Below, piece by piece: positions 18,301-26,248 of a stretch of DNA of 64,000 nt (positions within the stretch are counted from its first letter, which is position 1; each line of letters opens with the position of its first letter). The position numbers and the translations under genes were made by a program. This stretch comes from Chryseobacterium indologenes (GTDB taxonomy: Bacteria; Bacteroidota; Bacteroidia; Flavobacteriales; Weeksellaceae), in contig DJTE01000028.1 of the NCBI GenBank assembly GCA_002439165.1, forward strand, positions 1 through 64,000, written 5' to 3'. The notes below the pieces were generated by a model. That model was given only the letters and a program-made list of their open reading frames with translations, was not told the DNA's origin and did not search any database.

Positions 18301-18980
18301 TGGCAGATGTTTCAGTCTGCGCAGGAGATACCGGAATACTTGATGCAGGAGCCGGGCCGGGCTATACTTATGTGTGGAGTAACGGGGCAACTACCCAGAC
18401 TATATCTACCAACGTTCCGGGAACATATAGTGTTACCATAAGCAATGGAGTATGTTCCAAAACATTCTCTGCACAATTACTGAACCCGGATCTTCCGCAG
18501 TTTACCAATGTAGTGTATGAAAACCATGTTCTTACCCTTACTTCAAGCAATCCGACCGGAGGTGCTTTGGAGTATTCCATAGACGGAGGAATAACATGGC
18601 ATCCGTCCAATGTATTTTACAATATTTTGGATAATACCAATTACCGTCTGCTGGTAAGGGTAAAAGGGGCAAAATGCGGTTCCACTCTGGAATTCTTTAC
18701 CTTTATTATCAGTAATGCCATTACTCCGAATATGGACGGAATCAATGATACGATAGATTTCACAGGGGTCAGCGGTTATAACAATTTTGCCGCGTCAATT
18801 TTTGACAGATATGGTGCTGAAGTATTCAAGGCGAAAAAAGGAGACGCTGTATGGAAAGGTTCTTTAAAAGGAATCAATCTGCCTACGGGAACCTATTGGT
18901 ATAAAGTACAGTGGGAACATCCGGCAAGTAAAAAGCTGGAACAACGCTCAGGTTGGATATTACTTAAAAATAGAAATTAA
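15399..18980 (+). CDS. Secreted choice-of-anchor L protein with T9SS type B domain, paralogue 2 (expanded)
   Basis: 1193 residues, about 400 longer than its two neighbours. Signal peptide (ends FVFSQ), KAGAFIDVNTPNYPESGYTI block, choice-of-anchor L domain (about 45-300) and type B sorting domain at the C-terminus (AITPNMDGINDTIDF...GWILLKN) are as in paralogues 1 and 3. The extra length comes from repeated modules in the middle: three copies of an Ig-like unit (ICNGESVVLTASGG, ICLGESVTLTASGG, ICAGESVTLTATGG), two copies of a Cys-containing unit with NQADAVAGNA / LQADALAENG, and two of a unit with TLNASASV..PAGST. Likely a long surface stalk; ligand unknown. No enzymatic domain is seen. Confidence 0.86.
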   Translation: MLNRRSTNLFLALFFALIGSFVFSQTRTGVGVANRPSAASMKAGAFIDVNTPNYPESGYTIAQLVKDVLISGGGCSTSNVSNVNVSPNLSASNSNRSWGYFNKATTNFPFAKGIILSTGYAAKAGNSFQASLDDQLTTTGDPDLAAALNVSNSSLRDAAYIEFDFVPTSTEVKFRYLFASMEYQGNFPCQITDGFALLLKKASDPTYTNLAVLPNNAGPVSVTNIVPSDFYCGPKNAAYFGGLNTAQIETNFKGRTVPLTATATVVPGQTYHFKMVLADYTDFRYDSAVFLEAGSFDIGVSILDPAGVQLPASVNMCDNAPQTFTASVQAPNVTYQWYLGNDPIPGATNASYTATQPGVYSVKVYIQGNTCPGTATITVVGGTAPTVQNATLTACYGPGNVTFNLPAAQASISTTPGATFSYYVNQADAVAGNAATIPSPATYSSPGGQTVYVRVMNGFCPKIAELQLVKAPQMTASAAPPAVLTCANSQTTLNASASVYPAGSTFSWTTTGGNIVSGDNTLTPVVNAPGTYTLTISNTYQPGNITCTAVTNVTVTGDSAPPVTGITASKIQICNGESVVLTASGGVTYNWTGLTGTGNTQTVSPTATTTYTVAAVGANGCVSQNPATITIEVSNPITVQNAVLHKCYATGLTYDLTTAQSQITTVAGVTFTYYVLQADALAENGNTIPDPTNYAPPGNQTIYVLVKNGGCHYVVSLQLLRTEETTLTIAAPQTVTCTTPQVTLNASASVVPAGSTIAWTASAGGTIVSGAGTLTPVVSTGGTYTLTVTNVSQPGNLSCTYTANVTVTQDTTRPTATLVSSQPRICLGESVTLTASGGATYNWGNGITGNGSTQVVSPTLTTVYTVHAVGANGCISATPATVTVVVGPPIAGIAASRSKICAGESVTLTATGGFTYEWVGLTGNGNTQTVTPDVTTTYSVYALGGNGCRSTQPATVKIEVVPAIVSTLADVSVCAGDTGILDAGAGPGYTYVWSNGATTQTISTNVPGTYSVTISNGVCSKTFSAQLLNPDLPQFTNVVYENHVLTLTSSNPTGGALEYSIDGGITWHPSNVFYNILDNTNYRLLVRVKGAKCGSTLEFFTFIISNAITPNMDGINDTIDFTGVSGYNNFAASIFDRYGAEVFKAKKGDAVWKGSLKGINLPTGTYWYKVQWEHPASKKLEQRSGWILLKNRN

Positions 18981-19005
18981 TTAAATAGTAAAATAGAAAA
19001 TTATT

Positions 19006-19038
19006 CACAAAATCTTTCATTTTTGAAAGATTTTTGTG
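19006..19038 (+). terminator. Terminator after choice-of-anchor L gene 2
   Basis: CACAAAATCTTTC and GAAAGATTTTTGTG pair around ATTTTT, followed by TTTTT. The stem is AT-rich but long. Confidence 0.65.
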
Positions 19039-19088
19039 TTTTTATGAGAGTTTTTCATGTGTTTCTGTGATTTTTTCATTGAAAAGGG

Positions 19089-19096
19089 TAAGTTTG
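19089..19096 (+). promoter_or_regulatory. -7 element of choice-of-anchor L gene 3
   Basis: TAAGTTTG matches TAnnTTTG, 15 bases before the ATG at 19112. The spacing is nearly the same as in the other two paralogues (15 and 16). Confidence 0.6.
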
Positions 19097-19111
19097 TTAA
19101 AATGAATTCCT

Positions 19112-21493
19112 ATGAAAAAAGATCTACTCATATATCTGTTTTTTTTAATGTTTTCGTCTGTTTCATACGGACAGATTACGGCCCCCAGAGTACCTCCTAT
19201 GGAAAAGGTGCTTTCAGGGACTCCTGCCAGGGCAGGAGTCTTTATTGATGTAAATACTCCGAACTATCCTGAGTCCGGTTACAGCATTGAACAGCTTGTA
19301 AAAAATGTTCTGATTACTTCAGGAGCCAGTACCTGCCTGACACCAACAGTAAATAATATCAAAATAACACCCAACCATGCAGTTACGGATAATAACAGAT
19401 CATGGGGGTATTTTCATAAAGGCACTACTAATTTTCCTTTTAAAGATGGTATCGTACTCTCCACAGGGTTTGCAAGAAGGGCCGGAAATACCTCTGCAGG
19501 AACGCTGAGTGATAATAACGGAGGGGTGTCTGATCCGGATCTGGCTCAGGTGATAGGAGGATCTGGAACGCTCACGAATTCTGTGCTGCTGGAATTTGAT
19601 TTTGTCCCTACTTCTTCCCAGGTTAAGTTTAATTATCTTTTGGCATCCGAGGAATATATAGGATCATATCCCTGTGATTTTGCAGATGCTTTTGCCATTT
19701 TGCTGAGACCAACCTCAGGGGGACCTTACCAGAATATGGCCATACTTCCCGGGGGAGCAGGTCCGGTAAGTATCACCAACATTCATCCTGCTATTTCCGG
19801 ATCTTCCGGATGTCCGGCAGTGAATGAACAATATTTCGGAGGCTATAATACAACTAATATCGAAACTAACTTTCAGGGAAGAACAGTGCCGCTCACTGCA
19901 ACAGCAACTGTGACTCCCGGGCAGGAATATCATTTTAAAATGGTAGTAGCAGATTACTCACCAAGTAGTAATTTTGCCGACAGTGGCTTTGATTCTGCTG
20001 TCTTTATAGAAGGAGGCTCTTTTGATTTCAGTATAGAACTTTTAGATGCCGGCGGAGCAACACTTCCTCCGGAAATTAATGTCTGTGATAATGTACCACA
20101 GCTAATTACAGCTTCCGTAAATGCTCCTAATTTTCAGTATCAATGGTTTCATAACGGAAGTCTTGTTCCGGGAGCAACTACCAATGCGATTACCGCTACA
20201 CAGCCGGGAACTTATGAAATTCAGGTAAGTGTCCCCGGAGCACCATGTCCGGGAAAAGCATCCATAGAAATTCACGGTGGAACAACCCCTCTCGCACAGG
20301 ATGCAACATTACTGTTGTGTGCAACTCCGGATATCACCACTTTCGATCTGACGAATGCTATGCCTTCGATAAGCCCGACTCCAGGTGCGGTATTCAGGTT
20401 TTATGAAAATCAGGCAGATGCAGTGGCACAAAACAACAGCTATATTCAGAATGTACTGAACTATAATGGAAACGACGGCCAGATCTTATATACAGTAGTG
20501 TCAAACGGAGGATTCTGTAGTAAAATGATTGAACTGACCCTTCTGAAAGAAACAACTCCTGTTGCAGGATTAAAATCTTCAAGGATTAAAATCTGCCCGG
20601 GAGAAACCGTAACTCTGACTGCTGAAGGAGGAACGTCTTACCAATGGGCCAATTTCCTGGGAACAGGGAATATACAGACAGCAACACTTTATCAGACTAC
20701 GACCTTCACGGTATATGCGGTGGGAGCAAAAGGCTGCCGGTCATTAAATCCTGCCAGAATAACGGTAGAGGTTACCCCGGAACTTACTTCTCCACTGAAA
20801 GATGTGGAAATGTGCCTGGGAGACCGCGTTATACTGGATGCAGGTGCCGGACCTAACTATAAGTACCTGTGGAATACCGGAGCCACTACCCAGACTATTG
20901 TGGCGAGTGACTGGGGTGTTTACACCGTAGAAGTGGATAACGGATTCTGTAAAAAAACATTTACCGCTAAAGTAGGAGGAGCTGCCGTTCCTTTTGTAAC
21001 CGCAGTGAACTATGAAAGTGCTAAGAAAACATTAACTGTTACCGCAGAAAATCCTGTGATGAACAATATGCCAAGCAGCCTGGAATATTCTATTGATAAC
21101 GGAATTTCATGGCAGGACTCCAATATGTTTACCAACCTGCTGGATAATACCAATTATACCATCATGATAAGAAGAGTAGGAACACACTGTGTAGGAACAT
21201 TTGAATTCTTTACCCTTCAGATCACCAATATCATTACTCCTAATGACGATGGCATCAATGATGTGCTTGATCTGAAATCCCTGGGTGATTTCAAAAACTT
21301 TACAGGATCAATCTTTGACAGATACGGTGTAGAAATGTTCCGCTTCTCCAAAGAACAGCCTTCCTGGAACGGAACAGTAGGAGGTAAGAGACTTCCGACC
21401 GCGACTTACTGGTATAAATTCAATTTTGAATATCCTAAGTCTAAAGTTCAGATGAACTGGTCCGGATGGATTATGCTGAAGAACAGAGAATAA
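19112..21493 (+). CDS. Secreted choice-of-anchor L protein with T9SS type B domain, paralogue 3
   Basis: 793 residues. Signal peptide (MKKDLLIYLFFLMFSSVSYGQ), ARAGVFIDVNTPNYPESGYSI block, choice-of-anchor L domain (marks RSWGYFHKGTTNFPF, LEFDFVPTSSQVKFNYLLAS), Ig-like modules (KICPGETVTLTAEGG) and a type B sorting domain (IITPNDDGINDVLDL...FDRYGVEMF...LPTATYWYKF...GWIMLKN). Its module order is that of paralogue 1, including the NQADAVAQNNSYI stretch shared by both; paralogue 2 differs by insertion of modules. It is expected to be exported to the surface by the type IX system. Confidence 0.85.
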   Translation: MKKDLLIYLFFLMFSSVSYGQITAPRVPPMEKVLSGTPARAGVFIDVNTPNYPESGYSIEQLVKNVLITSGASTCLTPTVNNIKITPNHAVTDNNRSWGYFHKGTTNFPFKDGIVLSTGFARRAGNTSAGTLSDNNGGVSDPDLAQVIGGSGTLTNSVLLEFDFVPTSSQVKFNYLLASEEYIGSYPCDFADAFAILLRPTSGGPYQNMAILPGGAGPVSITNIHPAISGSSGCPAVNEQYFGGYNTTNIETNFQGRTVPLTATATVTPGQEYHFKMVVADYSPSSNFADSGFDSAVFIEGGSFDFSIELLDAGGATLPPEINVCDNVPQLITASVNAPNFQYQWFHNGSLVPGATTNAITATQPGTYEIQVSVPGAPCPGKASIEIHGGTTPLAQDATLLLCATPDITTFDLTNAMPSISPTPGAVFRFYENQADAVAQNNSYIQNVLNYNGNDGQILYTVVSNGGFCSKMIELTLLKETTPVAGLKSSRIKICPGETVTLTAEGGTSYQWANFLGTGNIQTATLYQTTTFTVYAVGAKGCRSLNPARITVEVTPELTSPLKDVEMCLGDRVILDAGAGPNYKYLWNTGATTQTIVASDWGVYTVEVDNGFCKKTFTAKVGGAAVPFVTAVNYESAKKTLTVTAENPVMNNMPSSLEYSIDNGISWQDSNMFTNLLDNTNYTIMIRRVGTHCVGTFEFFTLQITNIITPNDDGINDVLDLKSLGDFKNFTGSIFDRYGVEMFRFSKEQPSWNGTVGGKRLPTATYWYKFNFEYPKSKVQMNWSGWIMLKNRE

Positions 21494-21509
21494 TAAAACA
21501 GTATACATT

Positions 21510-21547
21510 AAAAAAGCCTTTCAGATTAATTTTGAAAGGCTTTTTTA
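21510..21547. terminator. Bidirectional terminator between the third paralogue and rsmA
   Basis: AAAAAAGCCTTTCA and TGAAAGGCTTTTTT pair nearly perfectly, with A and T runs on the outside, so the hairpin can end transcription on both strands. Confidence 0.85.
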
Positions 21548-21548
21548 T

Positions 21549-22319
21549 TTATTGATTTTCTTTCCAGAGATTGGCAAAGCCGATGAAATCAAGAACGCTC
21601 AGTTCCTCCGCTCTTTTATCTAAAAACTCATGCGTTTTTAAAGCTTCCGGAATTTCCAGTACCTTCAGGGAATTTGAAAGTTTCTTTCTCCTTTGGTTAA
21701 ATCCTGCTTTTACGATCTTTTTAAAGAGGATTTCATTTCCGGCCAGGCCTTCTTTTGGATTTCTCGTCAGCCTGATGACGCCAGATTTTACTTTCGGAGG
21801 CGGATTGAAAACATTTTCATGCACCGTAAAAAGATAGGATACATCATAGTAGGCCTGGATCAGTACGGAAAGAATTCCATAGTCTTTGGTCCTCGGAACG
21901 GCTGCTGTTCTTTCAGCAACTTCCTTCTGGAACATTCCTACCATTTCAGGGATCAGCTCATAATGATCCACGATCTGAAACAGGATCTGCGAAGAAATAT
22001 TATAGGGGAAATTGCCGATAATGGCAATCTGTTCTCCGTTCACGAAATGAAAATCCTGTTTCAGGAAATCTCCCACAAATGTTTTTTCCGTGATCTTCGG
22101 ATAGTTGTTTTTCAGATATTCAATAGATTCGGTATCGATTTCTGCCAGATAGATGTTCTGATCTTTTTCAAGGAGATATTTGGTAAGAACGCCCATTCCG
22201 GGGCCTACCTCCATCACATGATGATAGTTCTCAAAACTAAGACCTTCCACGATCTTTCTTGCGATATTTTCATCTGTCAGGAAGTGCTGCCCCAGATGTT
22301 TTTTTGCTTTTACACTCAA
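21549..22319 (-). CDS. rsmA: 16S rRNA dimethyladenosine transferase (KsgA)
   Basis: RsmA dimethylates two adjacent adenosines near the 3' end of 16S rRNA late in 30S assembly. The 256-residue protein shows the family start KAKKHLGQHFLTDENIA, the SAM-binding block EVGPGMGVLTKYLLE near residues 38-52 and the catalytic NFPYNISSQILF near 105-116. The start is a TTG (22317-22319); no ATG lies between it and the conserved HLGQHFL, so the TTG is needed. It diverges from ftsX with 91 bp between them and converges on the third choice-of-anchor L gene. Confidence 0.93.
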   Translation of the reverse strand: MSVKAKKHLGQHFLTDENIARKIVEGLSFENYHHVMEVGPGMGVLTKYLLEKDQNIYLAEIDTESIEYLKNNYPKITEKTFVGDFLKQDFHFVNGEQIAIIGNFPYNISSQILFQIVDHYELIPEMVGMFQKEVAERTAAVPRTKDYGILSVLIQAYYDVSYLFTVHENVFNPPPKVKSGVIRLTRNPKEGLAGNEILFKKIVKAGFNQRRKKLSNSLKVLEIPEALKTHEFLDKRAEELSVLDFIGFANLWKENQ

Positions 22320-22410
22320 AGTTTTTTATGATTTTATTAACAATGATTTTCTTTATTTGGTCCCAAATTTCGGAAGTTTTTTTCTATTTTAGCCAAAAAT
22401 TTTAATATTA

Positions 22411-23307
22411 ATGGCTAAATCTGTAGAAGAGTTTAATAAGAAAAGGCTTCGGTCCAGCAATATTACAGTGGTGATAAGTATTGCCTTAGTGTTATTTTTA
22501 CTGGGGCTTATGGGGCTTATTCTGATGAATGCACAGAAGTATTCAGACTATCTTAAAGAACAACTTGTTGTAAATGCATATTTCGATGAAAATTATGATG
22601 TAAAAGATTCGGCTAAAATATTAAAACAGGAGAGTGAAGCAGTTCAGCAGATCCAGAAACTGGAATCGGTAAAGCGTACTACCTACATCTCAAAGAAAAT
22701 GGCTTCGGCAGAGGCAAAGAAGAGTTTAGGAGTCAACAGTGAAGCGCTTTTTGAAGACGATATTTTTCCTGCTTCCGTAGAAATTGCCCTGAAGCCGGAA
22801 TATACGGATTCTGCTAAGATCGGGAAGGTGCTTTCACAAATTAAATCGGTGCCCGGAATTGTAGATGTGAAAAACGATTCCGATTCTCAGAAAATCTATG
22901 ATAAACTGAATCAGATCCTTAAGTGGATTCTGGCCTTCTGTATTTTATTCCTGGTTCTTGCTATTGTATTAATCAATAACTCGATCAGGCTGAAAGTATT
23001 TTCAAAAAGATTTATCATTAAAACCATGCAGCTGGTAGGAGCGAAGCGCAGGTTTATCCTGATTCCTTTTATCAAAGAGGCACTTATTCTCGGAGTTTTA
23101 GGAGCCATACTCGGATTGCTGGCATTATTCGGAATCTGGTATTATTTTACAACCACCATCAAGACTCCTTTCGTACAGGATACCAATCAGTATATATGGC
23201 TGGTGGTACTGGTATTCGGAGTAGGGATTTTCATCAGTGTATTAAGTACAATCATTGCAACATGGAGATTCTTAAGATCTAATGTTGACGACTTATATTA
23301 TTCTTAA
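22411..23307 (+). CDS. ftsX: Cell division protein FtsX
   Basis: FtsX is the membrane half of the FtsEX complex, which in other bacteria links the divisome to activation of cell-wall hydrolases. The 298-residue protein has the family layout: a cytoplasmic start (VEEFNKKRLRSSNITVV), a first membrane segment (about 24-45), an extracytoplasmic domain (about 46-165) and three further membrane segments (about 168-190, 220-245 and 262-288) of the MacB/FtsX type. No ftsE is adjacent. The DUF3098 gene follows after one base, then uppP. Confidence 0.88.
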   Translation: MAKSVEEFNKKRLRSSNITVVISIALVLFLLGLMGLILMNAQKYSDYLKEQLVVNAYFDENYDVKDSAKILKQESEAVQQIQKLESVKRTTYISKKMASAEAKKSLGVNSEALFEDDIFPASVEIALKPEYTDSAKIGKVLSQIKSVPGIVDVKNDSDSQKIYDKLNQILKWILAFCILFLVLAIVLINNSIRLKVFSKRFIIKTMQLVGAKRRFILIPFIKEALILGVLGAILGLLALFGIWYYFTTTIKTPFVQDTNQYIWLVVLVFGVGIFISVLSTIIATWRFLRSNVDDLYYS

Positions 23308-23308
23308 C

Positions 23309-23605
23309 ATGAGCAAAAAGACAGATAAATTTTCCGCTTCAGCGTTTGGCAGGGAAACTGAAGTTTCACAGGAAAACACTTTTTATTTCGGACAGCAGAA
23401 CTTTAAGTGGATGCTGATAGGACTTGCATTTATCGTTGTAGGATTCCTTCTGATGATGGGGCCGGATGCCAATACAGTGGATGGCAAGTTTGATCCCAAT
23501 TCATGGAATGACGGTATTTTCTCTATCCGCAGAATCAGAATTGCCCCATTATTTGTGGTGATAGGTTTTGCCATAGAAGTATATGCGATTTTAAAAAGAA
23601 AGTAA
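23309..23605 (+). CDS. DUF3098 domain membrane protein
   Basis: 98 residues from the ATG at 23309, one base after the ftsX stop codon; the earlier in-frame ATG inside ftsX is not needed. The sequence has a polar start, then NFKWMLIGLAFIVVGFLLMMG (membrane segment about 32-52), a short loop with DPNSWNDGIFSIRRIRIAP and a second membrane segment ending in a Lys/Arg tail. This matches DUF3098, a small two-pass family found next to ftsX and uppP in Bacteroidota. A role in division or envelope synthesis is inferred from that neighbourhood only. Confidence 0.85.
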   Translation: MSKKTDKFSASAFGRETEVSQENTFYFGQQNFKWMLIGLAFIVVGFLLMMGPDANTVDGKFDPNSWNDGIFSIRRIRIAPLFVVIGFAIEVYAILKRK

Positions 23606-23622
23606 TTAATAAATTCTTTATT

Positions 23623-23690
23623 GAGAGATTAAGAAATTAAGAGGTTCGAAATTTATTCCGGATCTCAGGATCTCTTAATCTTTTAATTTT
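23623..23690. repeat. Imperfect inverted repeat before uppP
   Basis: ATTAAGAAATTAAGAG and CTCTTAATCTTTTAAT pair imperfectly around a GGATCTCAGGATCT-containing middle and are followed by a T run. It could be a weak terminator after the DUF3098 gene or a copy of the AT-rich 'ATTAAG' palindromes common in this genus; the sequence does not decide. Confidence 0.45.
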
Positions 23691-23706
23691 TTTACAGACA
23701 CAAAAT

Positions 23707-24525
23707 ATGGATTTAATTAAGGCAATTATCATTGCTATTATTGAAGGACTTACAGAGTACCTTCCGATTTCGTCTACGGCCCACATGGGATTTACAGCCA
23801 ATCTGCTGGGACTACCTGAAGATGAATTCCTGAAAATGTTTCAGGTTTCCATTCAGTTCGGTGCTATTTTATCAGTAGTTGTTGCTTACTGGAAAAAATT
23901 CTTTGACCTGAATAATCTTCAGTTTTATTTTAAACTTGGTTTTGCTGTGGTTCCTGCATTGGTTTTAGGATATCTGTTTGATGATAAAATAGAAGCGGTT
24001 CTTGGAAATCAGATTGCCATTTCATCCGTATTGGTATTGGGCGGAGTGGTCCTGTTGTTTGCCGATCAGTGGTTCAAGAATCCTAAGATCGATGATGAAA
24101 AAGGAATTACCATAAAAAAGGCGGTGACGATTGGTTTCTGGCAGTGTCTGGCCATGATGCCGGGAACAAGCCGGAGTGCAGCTTCCATCATCGGTGGAAT
24201 GACGCAGGGACTTACCAGAAAGGCTGCTGCGGAATTTTCATTCTTTCTTGCAGTACCTACCATGCTTGCCGTAACCGTATACTCTGTTTTTCTTAAAACA
24301 TGGGGCAAAGGAACCGTAAATCCTCAGAAAGGATACGAAATGATTATGGCTTCCCAGGATCACATCATGATTTTCATTGTAGGAAATGTAGTGGCGTTTA
24401 TCGTTGCTCTTATTGCAATCAAAGCATTTATCGGAGTCCTTAATAAATATGGTTTCAAACCCTGGGGATGGTATCGTATTTTTGTTGGAGTTGCCCTGCT
24501 GATCTATTTCTATTTCTTTAAATAA
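23707..24525 (+). CDS. uppP: Undecaprenyl-diphosphate phosphatase
   Basis: UppP (BacA) recycles the cell-wall lipid carrier by removing a phosphate from undecaprenyl pyrophosphate; excess gives bacitracin resistance. The 272-residue polytopic protein carries both catalytic blocks: EGLTEYLPISSTAHM at residues 13-27 and MMPGTSRSAASIIGG near 150-164. About eight hydrophobic segments are seen, as in the family. The stop codon abuts the ATG of the next lipoprotein gene with no gap. Confidence 0.95.
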   Translation: MDLIKAIIIAIIEGLTEYLPISSTAHMGFTANLLGLPEDEFLKMFQVSIQFGAILSVVVAYWKKFFDLNNLQFYFKLGFAVVPALVLGYLFDDKIEAVLGNQIAISSVLVLGGVVLLFADQWFKNPKIDDEKGITIKKAVTIGFWQCLAMMPGTSRSAASIIGGMTQGLTRKAAAEFSFFLAVPTMLAVTVYSVFLKTWGKGTVNPQKGYEMIMASQDHIMIFIVGNVVAFIVALIAIKAFIGVLNKYGFKPWGWYRIFVGVALLIYFYFFK

Positions 24526-24975
24526 ATGAAAAGCAATACTTTTAAAATACTGGCTGTCTGCGGTTCAGTAATGTCCTGTGCACCGGCGCATACCGTCTTT
24601 GTAAAAAACAATACCGATGAAAGGCTGGATTTTTTTGTTGAACTGAAAGAGAAAACCCAGGTTAAAGAACTGCTGATCTGCAAAGAGCTGGTTCCGGATG
24701 AAAAGCTTGAAAGAAAAGCTTTCATCAGTTATTATAAAGAAGAGAAATGCTATCACCAGACGGTAAATGCCATAAATAATCAAAACTATAAATTTACGCT
24801 GCCTGTAAACTATACCGTTAATATTGCTCCCAATAATTCCGTTTATCCTTTTAAGGCAATTTATTACATGAGGGAGGGAGTAAAGTGCTTTATCAATACA
24901 GGTACTTCCGCAGAATGCCGGCAGAAAACAAGCCAGCAGCCCGGTTTAGTAAATATTACAGAAATTTTAGAATAA
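24526..24975 (+). CDS. Small predicted lipoprotein, unknown
   Basis: 149 residues with a lipoprotein-like start (KSNTFKILAVCGSVMSCAPAH, lipid Cys at 18). The rest is soluble and probably beta-rich, with Cys residues in LLICKEL, EKCYHQT, VKCFINT and AECRQKT, which may form disulfides in the periplasm. I recognise no family. Its ATG follows the uppP stop directly and its stop codon overlaps the truB ATG (TAATG), so it is translationally tied to both; the order uppP-truB is usual in the group, and this gene looks like an insertion between them. Confidence 0.7.
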   Translation: MKSNTFKILAVCGSVMSCAPAHTVFVKNNTDERLDFFVELKEKTQVKELLICKELVPDEKLERKAFISYYKEEKCYHQTVNAINNQNYKFTLPVNYTVNIAPNNSVYPFKAIYYMREGVKCFINTGTSAECRQKTSQQPGLVNITEILE

Positions 24976-25673
24976 TGACAGCTGAAGAACTGCAATCAGG
25001 ATATGTGTTTTTATTGGACAAACCTCTGGACTGGACTTCCTTCCAGGCTGTCAATAAAATGAAATATAAACTCAAAAGAGAATTTGGCCTTCCCAAAAAG
25101 TTCAAAATAGGACACGCAGGAACTCTTGACCCGAGAGCAACGGGGCTGCTTATCGTGTGCTGTGGAAAGTTCACCAAGAAAATCCCGGAAATCCAGGATG
25201 CTCCCAAAGAATACTGGACAGAGATCAAAACAGGTGTTCAGACAGAATCGTATGATACTGAAAAACCGGAGATCCTTCATCAGGATATATCTCATATTTC
25301 AGAGGAAATGATCCGTGAAGCACTTGATAAGTTTGTGGGAGAAATAGAGCAGAAACCACCGGTATACTCAGCGATTAAAATTGATGGTGAAAGGGCTTAT
25401 AATCTGGCCAGAGCGGGAGAGGAAGTAGAAATGAAATCCAGAAAAACCACCATATTCTACATTAAAGATATAAAAATTGAACTTCCTTTAGTCAGCTTTA
25501 CAGTAGGATGTTCAAAAGGAACTTATATACGGAGTCTGGCGCATGATATAGGCCGGGAGCTGGGAGTGGGGGCTTACCTTACGCAGCTCAGACGGACAAA
25601 GATAGGAGACTATACCGTTGAAAATGCTACCTCTGATTATTTAGATAATGAATTCAGATTTGAAAATATATGA
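24975..25673 (+). CDS. truB: tRNA pseudouridine(55) synthase
   Basis: TruB makes pseudouridine 55 in the T-loop of tRNAs. About 232 residues. GFLLDKPLDWTSF-like start (FLLDKPLDWTSFQAV), the catalytic block GHAGTLDPRATGLLIVC with its Asp near residue 51, QKPPVYSAIKIDGERAY near 125-141 and CSKGTYIRSLAHDIG near 180-194 are all family marks. The frame is open 30 codons upstream, but the family starts near the KPLDW block and the ATG at 24975 overlaps the stop codon of the preceding gene, so I use it. It overlaps the next gene by four bases. Confidence 0.94.
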   Translation: MTAEELQSGYVFLLDKPLDWTSFQAVNKMKYKLKREFGLPKKFKIGHAGTLDPRATGLLIVCCGKFTKKIPEIQDAPKEYWTEIKTGVQTESYDTEKPEILHQDISHISEEMIREALDKFVGEIEQKPPVYSAIKIDGERAYNLARAGEEVEMKSRKTTIFYIKDIKIELPLVSFTVGCSKGTYIRSLAHDIGRELGVGAYLTQLRRTKIGDYTVENATSDYLDNEFRFENI

Positions 25674-26248
25674 TGAAAAATCTATTTCTGTTGGGATTGC
25701 TGTTTACTTCCGCTTTGTTTTCTGCACAGGAGACGGAAACCCGAAAACCCAAAATGGACTTTTATTTTAATCCGGCGCTTAACTTGGGCTATAATGGGAA
25801 CTATAAAAAACCGGAGGCTGTTAATTCCCAATATATTCAGCCCGGGCACTTAGGGAAAATTACGTATGGAATCACCGCAATAGGAGGTTATAATTTTCTT
25901 CCTAACTTTGCGGTCGGAACTGGCCTGAGATACAGTTTTGCAGAAAATAACAATCATATGGTATTCTGGATGATCCAGCCCAAGATTATTTTTTCACCGG
26001 GAGACCGGCCTTTTTATATCGATTTCAACTATGGAAAGCAGATCAATCATTCGGCGGTTTCCGATTCTGAACTTTGGGGAGCAAGACTGGGGATGATGGT
26101 TTCCTATTCAAAAAGGCTGAGCCAGGAAGGAGGAATTGTATTGGAAGCACAAAAGATACAGGGAGATTCCAACGCCCTTTTCATTGGATTAAGCTACGGA
26201 ATCACGATTTTCAGCAATAAAAATTATACCGGTTACGGAGAAGATTAA
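25670..26248 (+). CDS. Outer-membrane beta-barrel-like protein
   Basis: 192 residues. The ATG overlaps the truB stop (ATGA). A signal peptide (MMKNLFLLGLLFTSALFSAQ) precedes a mature chain with alternating aromatic and polar residues: FYFNPALNLGYNGN, IGGYNFLPNFAVGTGLRYSF, FYIDFNYGKQ and FIGLSYGITIF. This is the look of a small outer-membrane barrel of the OmpW/PorT-like kind. No specific family is recognised. Its stop overlaps the rluF start (TAATG). Confidence 0.75.
   Translation: MMKNLFLLGLLFTSALFSAQETETRKPKMDFYFNPALNLGYNGNYKKPEAVNSQYIQPGHLGKITYGITAIGGYNFLPNFAVGTGLRYSFAENNNHMVFWMIQPKIIFSPGDRPFYIDFNYGKQINHSAVSDSELWGARLGMMVSYSKRLSQEGGIVLEAQKIQGDSNALFIGLSYGITIFSNKNYTGYGED

Noticed and set aside
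22317..22319. Suspicion that rsmA is truncated because it lacks an ATG
   Set aside because: The TTG start gives a complete N-terminus with the conserved HLGQHFL block, so the gene is whole.
24885..24974. Upstream 30-codon extension of truB
   Set aside because: It lies inside the preceding lipoprotein gene in another frame, and the TAATG overlap marks the usual coupled start.
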